NCBI GenBank assembly: GCA_016110215.1 | Contig: JADWQD010000001.1 | Location: forward strand, 1 to 64,000 | DNA: 64,000 nt | Origin: Capronia americana | Lineage: Eukaryota > Ascomycota > Eurotiomycetes > Chaetothyriales > Herpotrichiellaceae | Direction: 5' to 3' | Shown: piece after piece, positions 55,168 to 64,000 of the stretch | Position numbering within the stretch: position 1 is the stretch's first letter | How the letters are laid out: the number at the start of each line of letters is the position of its first letter | The notes under the pieces: model-generated | What the model was told of the DNA's origin: nothing | The model's input: only the letters and a program-made list of their open reading frames with translations | Database searches by the model: none | Program-made: the position numbers and the translations under genes

Positions 55168-56423
55168 TTATAGTTTCGATTTCTCTCTCGTCTCGAAAGC
55201 TCCCTTCGACGAGACGTTGTAGTCCTGGCCTTTCCTCCACCCCATCCACTCTCTCAGCGTCTCTTCACCACCCTGGCCCGGCGCCAAAGCCCTACCTTCC
55301 CACGCCATATCCACCTTTCTGGCCGGCGACGCCGTGAGCCCGACGATCGGCCTGTGCTCGTACCCGGCGGCCTCCATCTCGGCATGCTCGAGCACCGGCG
55401 CACAGCACGCATCCGTGCCGTCAAAGACGGCCTCCCACTCCTTGCGCGTCTTGGACTTGAATCGCCGCGTGAACAGCTCCCGCATGTACGGCCACGAGCG
55501 TTTATCCAGCCGGTCGAGGTTCCCCGGCACGGCGTCCTGCTCGCTCAGGCCCAACCCCTTGAGCAGTTCCTTCCAGAATTGCGGCTCCAGCGCCCCGACG
55601 GACATGTACTTGCCGAGATCCTTGCACTCGTAGCAGCCGTAGTAGGGCGCACCGCCGTCGAGGGTGTTCGTGCCGCGCTCGCCGTTCCACATGGGCATCT
55701 TGGTCAACAGCCGCGGGAACGTGCCCAGGTAGCTCACCCCGTCGACCATGTTGGCCTCGACGACCTGGCCCTTCCCGCTCGTCGACCTGTGGATCAGGGC
55801 CAACAGCACGCCCGTGAAGGCCGCGTGGCCCCCGCCCGCAAAGTCCGCGAGGATGTTCCCGGGGGCGAGCGGCGGCTGGCCTCGCGCGCCCAGCATGGAC
55901 AACACGCCCGACACGGCGAGGTAGTTGATGTCATGGCCCGCCATGGCCGAGTATTTCCCATCGCGGCGGAACCCCGTCAAGCGCACGACGATGAGCCGCG
56001 GGTTCTTCTTCAGCAGTACCGTCTCCGGGTCGAGGCCCAGCTTCTCCAACACGCCAGGCCGGAACGGGTCGATGAGCACGTCGGTCTTGGGGACCAGGGA
56101 GAGGAGGACCGCCAGCGACGCTTCGTTCTTGAGGTCTAGCGCGATGGACGACTTGTGGCTCGTGAGGAGGTCATTGCTGGCCGTCGCAGGGCCGGGGCGG
56201 TCGATGCGCAGGACGCTGGCGCCCCAGTTCGCGAGGAGGACGCCGCAGAAGGGGCCTGTTTGCAGAGAGACAATAGATTTTCAGCAGTTGCTCAGGGAGG
56301 ATAACAATGAACCATCTTATGGCATGGCATGGCATTTCATGTGTGTACAGTACCTGGAGCTAAGCCCGCGAGCTCGAGCACTCGGACGCCTGTCAGCGGT
56401 GGTGGAGGGGAGCTGGCGGTCAT
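55168..56423 (-). CDS. Alpha-methylacyl-CoA racemase-like, CoA-transferase family III
   Basis: Two exons, 56423-56354 and 56255-55168, across a 98-bp intron (GTACTG..GCAAACAG) that contains a GGCAT repeat; 385 residues, close to the usual 380. The start gives [20 protein letters not shown], the family N-terminus. Further motifs are [49 protein letters not shown] and [11 protein letters not shown] (with the conserved His), then [11 protein letters not shown] (with the conserved Asp). The family epimerises 2-methylacyl-CoA esters for peroxisomal or mitochondrial beta-oxidation. The final residues are KSKL; an SKL end is the classic peroxisomal targeting signal 1, so peroxisomal location is likely. 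Confidence 0.94.
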
Positions 56424-56971
56424 CTTTCCTCAGCACAAAGCAGGTTATTTGTCTCTCTCGAGGTTCTTTCTCTACGGGCGCAGACTACGGGAGCATTTGC
56501 CCAAGTCATGCATGCACGCATGGTCTCACCGGGGCGCGTTCAAGACCAACGTTATATTTCCTCCGCAACGAACATTTCGTAGCGGCATTGGGGCAGCGGA
56601 CAGCCGAAACCGAAGCGGCCGAGGCTCTCACGGCTCTTTAGAAATGGGGTGGAGTCGGGGGAGGCAGTCGCCGCTTGAAGCCGGTTCCCTCGGTCTAGCT
56701 TTCTGGAAGCTAATACTACACAGACTTGCCTATTGTACTGCGCTCGGCCCTTGTGATATTCGATTCTCTCGGCTTGACAAGGACACGACATCCAAGGTAG
56801 AGTGGTCAAGGAATTTTAGATTCCCAAACACTTTTAAGGATGGCTGCTCGGTGGGCTGATGGTTGATGATCCAGCCGGTGAAGGGTCCGCAGGGCACACG
56901 GTCGGGCTCACCTTGAAGGTTTGGATGTGGGCAGATGGAAGGAGAATGCAGAGTCCCTTATTGTTTAGAGC
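56424..56971. other. Intergenic, 0.55 kb
   Basis: Promoter side of the racemase gene and the end of the permease relic. No gene supported. Confidence 0.45.
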
Positions 56972-57869
56972 TCAGGCATCTTCGATGTAGCCACGTCTTC
57001 CATGGCTACCTCTTTCACCATGGAAGCGACACGGGTGATGAGATCTTGACCGTTCCGCAGCCTGATGTAAACTACTCCGAATGCCAGGCACCGCGATGAG
57101 CCTGACGGTGTTCATGATTAAGGCAACGGCGGAGCTTTGCGAGTTCTTCACCGCAATGACGAAGCGCGAGGCATTGGCGTCAGAGCTGCTCCCTCCGTTG
57201 TGAAATTGGCCATTGTCATAGGGTACGAGGCAGCCAAGGATCGTCAGGCTGAACATGTGGTTCTGCACAGGAGGTTAAGAGTGGTTAGTGCTTCTTGACT
57301 TCAATAGGGGCGCTGTCGGGAGCCTTGCCGGACTTGCTTCACCGCCGTCGGAGAGATAGGGAATACGGACAGCCAGCTCGATGCTGATCAGGCCATATGC
57401 GAGCAAGAGCGACGCTGGACCCCCTGTCGCCAAAGCTGAGCCAGACCCAACGAACAGACCGTTTCCTGGCCAGTATTAGTCTTGACTGTTCCTGCATTCA
57501 CGATGAGACATAACGCACCCATTGAAACACCGATGGCAATCATCGACTGATGTCGTTGCTTGAGGTTCACAGTTGATGCACGCTCATCTGGTGACTGGTC
57601 CTTCAGCGGTCTGCCTTCATCGTCTGTAGTTCAGACAACATTCGGGCATTTGGATTCCTCTTGAAGCTCGCGGGCTTGAACGCCGTAAAGAAACTCTCAT
57701 GGTAAGCAGTCACACTTTCTTGACGGAGCTGCATATCCCTGTCAAGGGCGAATACTGATGATCGCAGTTTCTCGGCATTGGCGGTGGCTTCTGACTGAGA
57801 ATGGCGGTCGTTATCCTGTGCCACTTTCTCCACGCCACCGACGAAGTGTGATGGGAACTCGCCGGCCAT
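56972..57869 (-). pseudogene. Decayed amino-acid permease (YAT/APC family)
   Basis: Four pieces line up in order with fungal amino-acid permeases. The N-terminal tail, 57869-57603, has ESFFTAFKPASFKRNPN and ends in a stop. A frame change then leads to LKQRHQSMIAIGVSMG, up to 57519. After a normal-looking 53-bp intron at 57466-57518 (branch CTAAT) comes NGLFVGSGSALATGGPASL, then YGLISIELAVRIP, where about ten residues look deleted. Near 57268-57080 follow FSLTILGCLVPYDNGQFH and ANASRFVIAVKNS, matching the region around the seventh helix. Roughly 230 residues between these are missing, as is most of the C-terminus. The gene cannot make a working transporter. Confidence 0.82.
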
Positions 57870-59623
57870 GATGGTTGGATGGACGCAGGTTCACTTGGGG
57901 TAATGGAGGATGAAGAGATGGGGTGGAGGCGAGTGCTACAACGTGGACGCTGCCAGGGGTTTATGAATATGCAGTTCGATCGACGCTCAACCCTGACCGG
58001 GAGACGGGGCGAGACGTCTTTCCACCTCCAAACACATGGCTGTTCGTTTTGCATACTGTTCAAGCCGTCATAGGATGGATGCATAAAAGGAAAGAATCAC
58101 AGCCGAGTTCCTAGCCTCGAGTGGAAAGAACATGGCTTCAAGCACCCCAAGCTGCGAGTTAGGGTCGCCGACCATTTTGTTCATCTTGCTCGACGGACCA
58201 GTCGTTGTGTAAATCCACTTGAGACGCTCGAAACGACTGAGGCTTCCCAAGAGCACGTCGCCGAGATAACCGCTTGACTTGCAACACCATGAACCTTCAG
58301 TGGTAGGGCGATCTGTTCGTGTAGCAAACCGATAGTGGTGAAGATACGTAATCCCAGGACGCACAGCACATGGTTCGGCCGGACAGAAGAGCTGGTCGCT
58401 GACGGCCTCCAACGTGTAGCAGGAAATGTATAAGACGGGCCAACCTTTTGAAGTAAATTTGAATCCGACCCAAGAGACAAGCCAGTCTGTCAGGATTTCC
58501 GCTGACGGTGCGGGTGCGAGTGTTGCATAGACGGCTGCGCTCACATCGCGAGTGCGCAATGCATACACCAGGGACTGTCGTCATCTTGCCAAAGTATTCG
58601 TACTCGTGGTAACACCGTGAGAGTAACGATGTTATCGCACAGTAGCTCCGACTTCCAGAGCAATCACCCATGGCTTGTGTAGCTTCCATATGGCTTTAAC
58701 AAGGAAAATACTACTACGGGCAGGTTCGCACACTCTGAAGCGGTTTGGTGTCGGATGATGATTACTGCTGTCAACTAAACGCGATGCTCCTGGTCGGGCA
58801 CGGGTATCATGACAGCTTTACGGTTGAAAGCTTGAAGTCATTCTTGATAGCTTCGTGAAAGTCTGGTCTAATCCGACCGACCATGGACAGCCGTAGTCCA
58901 AATCCGTGCGCCTTATTGCTCACCTGTTTCTCCCGGAAGCGTAGCTGGTCAGTCAATCCAGGTCATTGTTTGCGCTCGATTCCCTGCTAGGTATTGGTCG
59001 TATCGGCCAAGTCCATTTCTTGCCATGTCCTCCAGTTCTATCAACTGTGCATCAGTAGAGCAACACGGGCAAACAAGGAAAGGGCGGAGCAAGACCGCTG
59101 CTGTTTGTAGTAAGTCATCATTCTTCTTGGGTAACAGACTCGATCCCATTTTGAACCCGTTGGAGCGCGTAGAACGCAGCGTGGATGTGCTCAGGCTGAT
59201 CCGCGTTGCCAGACGAAGGCAGAGCCTGATGGCGAATTCCGCTCTGGTAGAGGGCGTTATACCATCAGACATTTCGCATTTCCAGTTGTTTTTCGTTCTG
59301 GGCCCGGCTGTTGCAGGTTGGACTAACTCGAAGAACGTACGGTGGCAGATGCTCTTTGCCATTTACCTCCAAAAGCAGCTGCAGCTTAGGCAGGTTGGAT
59401 AATTGAGTATGACCAAACCCCCACATAGGCTCGAGGGTCCGGAATAGTGTGTATCGAAAGGGGCCGCCGAGATGAAGCTGGAGCACCTTCATCCAGCATC
59501 ACAAGCTGTTCAGCACAACCCGCCGGTGTTATCGTTTGCCGGAGGCTCACGCGCTCGACGAAGGGCCTAACTCCGCATGGATTGCTTCCTCGAAGTTGGA
59601 AAAGGGGAGGTTCACATCGAACC

Positions 59624-59653
59624 TTGCAGCGCATTGCAGCACATTGCATCGCA
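59624..59653. repeat. 10-bp tandem repeat, three copies
   Basis: Units TTGCAGCGCA, TTGCAGCACA and TTGCATCGCA follow each other directly; they differ at two positions. Confidence 0.8.
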
Positions 59654-60166
59654 TGAATGCACAATTTCAATAGACCTGATTAAACTAGCCCAGAAGAGAC
59701 AGCAGAAAGAGGCGGTCAAGGTCAACTGATATTTTGGGCCTTGCTGGTAGTGAAATGGAAACAGGAGGCGCGGGGAAGCGAAGCGACAGGAAGACGTATT
59801 GAAATTGAACGGACGTGCAATTCATGCACCCCACGCCCACGTGCGTGGGTTCTGCAGGAGATGAAACTCGATGGTAGGAACTTTCCAACCGAAGCCGGCC
59901 ATGAAGTAGTACTCGTAGAATCAGGGGACCCGCTCGGTAAAGGAAGCAGATACCCTTCAAGTCGAGTTATCCGGACGTCACAGTGCCTGCTCGGTCAAGA
60001 AATGAGACTACAGGACGATGGTGAGATGAAAATTATATGAAGGCCGAGTGAGTTGAAGTGACGAAACAGAGTCAGGCTGACAACATAAGAGTCTGCCAAC
60101 CGGAGAGGCGACTCCCGGGATAGCCCAGTACTAGAGTCTAGGGAAGCCTATGGGTTGCTTGTGTTG

Positions 60167-60538
60167 CTAAGAGCGTGATGAAAATCGGCAAGGAGCATGC
60201 CCTGATCTGCCGACTCTCCGGCCCTGATCGACCACTAAACAGCCCTGGAATCCTTGTCTCTTAGTGCTGTAACCTCGAGCAACCTGACGTTTGCCATTGT
60301 ACGAGTACGTACTGTCCTCGTCGCCCAGGGAACTTGTCGCCATCTGCATGGGTGCAAGCACCGCATGTAGTTGCGACGCCTGCCCTCCAGCACCCCCAAA
60401 AACCTGTTCTAAGAGGAGTATTGCAGCAAAATAACGGGTGTCTTCCGAGCTCAACGGCAATGAGAAGTTTGAGGGTCTATTTCCTTTAGCCTGATACGTC
60501 CTGGCACGGGCGCTGGTCGAGGGCATCGGGAAGTCCAT
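60167..60538 (-). CDS. Possible small protein, 123 residues
   Basis: Open frame beginning MDFPMPSTSARARTYQ, with a central SEDTRYFAAILLLEQVFGG helix-like segment and a basic tail. No domain, signal peptide or splice partner is evident. It is listed because its composition is more even than neighbouring frames, but chance is a real possibility. Confidence 0.22.
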   Translation of the reverse strand: MDFPMPSTSARARTYQAKGNRPSNFSLPLSSEDTRYFAAILLLEQVFGGAGGQASQLHAVLAPMQMATSSLGDEDSTYSYNGKRQVARGYSTKRQGFQGCLVVDQGRRVGRSGHAPCRFSSRS

Positions 60539-60905
60539 TTCCTCAGCTTAGGCGAACGCAGAATCAAATGCCTTGATTTCTCTCACGGGCCTGGAACCGA
60601 TCTGGGCTCGCAAATTACAGTGGCTTCAAGCCTTCATCTCATCTCTCATTGACATCGGGTGTTACCTAACGTCGTCGTCTGGTCTGCCAACTCCATTAGC
60701 CGTAGATAGAGGGCATAAACCAACTATCCACTCTCATCATGAGAAGGCCGCCCCTTGGTTTCGTCGTAACTTGCTCGTTCAATGCCGTAGCCAACCCTCC
60801 ATACTGCTGTACAATCCCGTTCGTATGCTTGAAACAGATCGCCAACCATGCCGCGCAATCAAGGATCCCCTGAAGCAGAAAGCCAAACACAGTGGCAGCC
60901 CAATC

Positions 60906-62057
60906 CTAATCATCGTCGAGATCCGGATTTGCGACGAATAACCTGACGCCTGATTGACCCATACTCATTGTCCGTTCGTCCACACTCCCTCTCCTTCGTA
61001 AATCCTCGGCCTTCTTCGCTTGTTCAAGCGCTCGTTGCACGGTACTGGGGCCCGAAAGATCCTTGAGCTCGCCAAATGAATCTTCACTTTCGTCTCCGCC
61101 CGGTATCGATTTGTCTTCAAAGTAGTCGCGCTTCTGTGAATCCTCCGGGGTTTCTGAGGCTTCGGGAATTCCCTGGCCCGGTGAACCTTCGCTCGGGGGT
61201 GTACTCGTGCTGCTGAATCGCCCTGCATCCGGTCGAGGGTAGCCGCTGCGATACTTCGCGCTGTTGGTACTACTTCTTCCGCTACCTGACCGGCCGTGTA
61301 CCATGCTATTACTTCTTGTTTCTTCTTCTTCCTCGTCGCCTAACGCTTCATTCGCGCTTAATCGAACGGGTACAGAAGCACCTGTGAGGTTCGCGGGCAC
61401 GTAGCCGGGAGCTTTGGGAACGCCGCCATGCCGAATCTTTCCTACCACGCCACCTGATGATATTGTACTTGTTCGGGCACCATGACTCGCGCCTTGAACT
61501 TCCAGAGCGGCTCGGTGCCGGGCGGCTTTCTGCGCGGCCGCGATTCGTGGGTCGATGTTCTGTGCTCGGTCACACCAGACAGTTGCCTTCTGTCTTCGCA
61601 TCAATGCAACGTACGAGGTGGGGCTGTTTGTTGCTGTTGAGCGGCTCGATGTTGAGCGCCGGGGAAGGCTTGTGGCGGATGCAGTGGTGCCTTGTCTGCG
61701 CATGCTCATGGTATTGCTGTTCGAGGCAGAGGACTGGCGTGAATGGGAGGAGATGGAGCGGGAGTGGCCTGCACTTGCGCCAGATGTGGTGGGAGTTGTG
61801 GCTCGAAAAGGTCCTGAAGGATAAGGGAGCGTATTCGAAGAGACAGTTCTTGTGTGTTGGTGATTGCTAATCATTCGCGCCGGTGCTATTTGAGCAGTGG
61901 TCGCGGTGATGTAGGATTTTCGGTCGGGTCGAGTGAAGGCGCCGTCAGCCAAAGATGGCGCGGGATGAGGGGGCAAAGACAAAGAGGAAACCGGCTGTGA
62001 GTAATTGTACGACAGTGTGGGGTCTGGGATTGTCCCAGTCACTGTCAACACGCTCAT
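60906..62057 (-). CDS. Ser/Thr-rich fungal protein of unknown function
   Basis: Single exon, 383 residues. The protein is mostly low-complexity and rich in Ser, Thr, Arg and Pro, so it is probably disordered and phosphorylated. Short ordered-looking blocks stand out: SYVALMRRQKATVWCDRA with RIAAAQKAARHRAALEV (about 150-185), GKIRHGGVPKAPGYVPANL (about 205-225), a helix VQRALEQAKKAEDLRRRG near 345, and the end GVRLFVANPDLDDD. This pattern seems familiar from conserved but unnamed ascomycete proteins; that is recollection rather than a search. The ATG chosen is the first in the frame, and the region upstream to about 62450 probably holds a long leader. Confidence 0.8.
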   Translation of the reverse strand: MSVLTVTGTIPDPTLSYNYSQPVSSLSLPPHPAPSLADGAFTRPDRKSYITATTAQIAPARMISNHQHTRTVSSNTLPYPSGPFRATTPTTSGASAGHSRSISSHSRQSSASNSNTMSMRRQGTTASATSLPRRSTSSRSTATNSPTSYVALMRRQKATVWCDRAQNIDPRIAAAQKAARHRAALEVQGASHGARTSTISSGGVVGKIRHGGVPKAPGYVPANLTGASVPVRLSANEALGDEEEEETRSNSMVHGRSGSGRSSTNSAKYRSGYPRPDAGRFSSTSTPPSEGSPGQGIPEASETPEDSQKRDYFEDKSIPGGDESEDSFGELKDLSGPSTVQRALEQAKKAEDLRRRGSVDERTMSMGQSGVRLFVANPDLDDD

Positions 62058-64000
62058 CGGTCAAAAGAGTGTCAAAGACTGAGGATCTAAGGTAAAAGCA
62101 GATTGTTTAATGAGGTCCAAGTACAGGTTGGTAGTTGTGCGGTACGCGTGTTGGTAGTGGAGTAGCCTTTGTCTTGCTGCAAGGTAGTTTTTGTCGGTAG
62201 GATCGCTGCAGGTTGGTATTGGTCGAGGTGGTGAGCCAGATGCAAAGAGTAATGTAGTCTTAAAAGACTGTTTGACGGTGTCGAGTGTTCTGCAGTATTG
62301 GTGACGAAGCTATTAGGCTGGTATGTGTGACATGAATTGTCGTGGAGGAAGCTTGAGCGCTGAAGTGTGACGAAAGAAGACGGGGAAGAGGGTGATTTGA
62401 ATGAAGGTCTAGCTAGCCGATAGATGGGAGTAGGATAAAGTGAAGTTTCGCCCTGTCCTCAGATTTGATCCTGGTTTCTCGTATCGCTAACCCCTCTTAG
62501 CGGACAAGTGCTAGAGCATACTATAAATTGAGTCCTCGCAGCACTCAGGTCGCATTTCCGAGCCAATGGTGAAGACGGATAGGGGATCCGGCGGAGAGGG
62601 CGTCAGAGTTCGTATGCACAGATGTCCGGGCGCGAGTCGATTGGCCTTCTCCGTTCTAATGGAGGGCAGCAGCCTTACAGGATAAAACGAGGGTTGAAGG
62701 AGTATGGGAGGGTGGATTGAGCCGTGTGCAAGGAAGTCCCGAAGCTTTTAAGGCTTGTTTAAGGCTGCTCGAGGATCGTCAAGGGAGCCGGAAGCAAGGA
62801 TTCAGGCTAACACCTTGCTTCTGACTCTCTTCTGTGTCCTGGATTCTGAGGCCTGCCGATAGCTCCTAGAGCCTGTGGACAGGCCCACGGCGGAAGTTAC
62901 GGGCAAAGAAACAGGCCTCAGACCATCATCTCACCATGGTCGGGAACCCGCTGTCTATTCTCCCGACCCGCAACACGTGGGCCCAGAAGAGAAACCTGGG
63001 ATCTCCCTGGATCTCATGCGAGTACGTACACAATATGAGCGTGCTGCTTCGTCCTGTTCGTCCCAGTTTTGCGAGATGCAGAATCAATACCCAGCTGCGT
63101 CACGGACAGTCGCCATAAGCGTGCACGTTTCATTCGCTTCAGGAATTTTACTCTGGGGTCTGCTGTCTGTCACTCGTGGATCTCATTTGACGTTGACTCA
63201 CCCCAGTTTTTGGAGTCGCCCAAACTCAGCTGAGCCGCGATGCAACCCACCACTCAAATTCACCTGAAAGGCCGTCTACTTGCCTAGATAGGCCTCCGAG
63301 CGACGTCTTGGGCCAATAACTCAGCTGTCATGGCCACTCAGGAACAAAATTTGGGTTCAAATTGCTCGATCGGGACAGTTATTGGTATTCACGTCCCCAA
63401 GTCCCAACACGAATGCCACCTACCACCTACAGTACAACGGTCTCATTCGTCCCAGTCACCTTCATAATTTTCATTCCAACATCTTTTCAACCTCACTCGA
63501 TGCCACGTACTCAACGAGCGTTGTGGCATGATGTATGAAACGACGATTACTGGTTCAGACCTTGCTCAGGAGTGAGACGGACGGACTCCTGCGATGCAAT
63601 GCAATGATTAACCTCGCATCTCTCCTCACCTCTCATGGTGTTTAGTTGCCAACTTTTCTGTCCTTCGAAGAGCGGGAAACGAAGCCTAAGGCCCAGGTCG
63701 AAGATCTTCGCGGCACAGAAAGTGTTAGTATGTTGAATTAGCACAGCGTCGGTGGAGCATCAAGCGATCCGTTCGAAGAGGATCAAACATCAAGCCTTTT
63801 GTCATGCTGCTCTTGCAATAATTGGATCAAAGGTACGTCACGGCGTTTCAGTTGTTCTCCAATTCGGCCCGGCTGTTCCAACACTCTTACCTACTCGTAC
63901 ACAGTACGAGTACCTTCCGAGGCAACAGATCCACAAATCCGCCTACGCTACGATATGCCCCGGTAGTTCGTTTGGAGGACGTCATCTAACCTCCGGGCAA
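62058..64000. other. 1.9-kb region without a supported gene
   Basis: The left part should be the leader and promoter of the Ser/Thr-rich gene. A plus frame at 62875-63267 (130 codons) is open but has no domain or strong start context. Nothing else is recognised up to the window edge. Confidence 0.5.

Larger units (their letters stand above)
57870..60905. other. 3-kb gene-poor region
   Basis: No gene I can defend. Longer minus frames at 58068-58568, 58949-59362 and 60167-60538 have no recognised domain; the last is listed separately as a weak candidate. A 10-bp tandem repeat lies at 59624-59653. With the permease relic beside it, the stretch looks like decaying or accessory DNA. Confidence 0.45.

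Noticed and set aside
55354..56139. 261-codon plus-strand frame opposite the racemase gene
   Set aside because: It is an antisense shadow in GC-rich coding sequence; the minus strand has clear family motifs.
58068..58689. Overlapping minus frames as a gene
   Set aside because: No recognised motif in either frame and no consistent exon structure could be built.
62875..63267. 130-codon plus-strand frame near the right edge
   Set aside because: Low-information composition, no domain and a weak start context.
1..64000. Biosynthetic gene cluster or CRISPR-like array
   Set aside because: No polyketide synthase, peptide synthetase, terpene cyclase or P450 group was seen, and no regularly spaced direct repeats occur.

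Overview
The window looks like nuclear DNA of a filamentous ascomycete (Pezizomycotina). Most genes are single reading frames or carry one to three short introns. Nearly all introns are GT-AG, mostly 47-175 bp (two reach about 260 and 325 bp), and usually have a CTRAY-like branch site near the 3' end. Gene content includes a Zn2Cys6 regulator, a STAND-type N-terminus with ankyrin repeats, Lcl2, Pmp3, Urc4 and a KDM5 demethylase with Pezizomycotina-style architecture. I cannot place it below subphylum from sequence alone.

Layout. 0-1 kb: an open Tc1/mariner-type transposase frame cut by the left edge. 1.4-12.7 kb, all minus strand: a WW-domain protein, a MET12-type methylenetetrahydrofolate reductase and a 1776-residue KDM5 histone demethylase (three exons rebuilt). 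13.6-15.6 kb: SLX1 (+) and thymidylate kinase (-) meet tail to tail 47 bp apart. 16.2-20.6 kb, minus: CAF-1 large subunit and a large multi-pass membrane protein. 21.9-24.1 kb: PMP3 and a small single-pass membrane protein. 25.5-30.2 kb: a GC-rich gene resembling the C-terminal part of fungal-specific regulators, with an apparent one-base frameshift, and a STAND-N/TPR/ankyrin protein. 31.5-36.2 kb: LCL2 and mitochondrial bL27 diverge from a 248-bp spacer, followed by the auxilin SWA2. 37.1-41.2 kb: an F-box-like protein and URC4 (four exons). 42.1-48.1 kb, plus: GTR1 (RagA/B GTPase), a Zn2Cys6 factor and a 2OG-Fe(II) dioxygenase. 48.8-56.4 kb: a four-exon cupin gene, an unnamed 270-residue protein, a Ser/Ala-rich GPI-type wall protein, an AIM6-family protein and an alpha-methylacyl-CoA racemase-like protein. 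57-57.9 kb: a decayed amino-acid permease. 60.9-62.1 kb: a Ser/Thr-rich protein of unknown function. The final 1.9 kb shows no gene I can defend.

Most of this is ordinary housekeeping sequence: chromatin, DNA repair and dTTP supply, TORC1 signalling, mitochondrial translation, clathrin uncoating, folate and pyrimidine metabolism. Neighbours do not form an obvious pathway or biosynthetic cluster. The points most worth a second look are the frameshifted regulator-like gene, the permease relic with a still-spliceable intron, the unnamed genes at 50.7-51.6 kb and 18.4-20.6 kb, the recurrent ACCTAGGT-like palindromes between genes, and a few coding-looking short frames. I did not find a convincing new multi-gene system. 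Exon structures were worked out by hand from splice signals and reading-frame continuity and have no transcript support.
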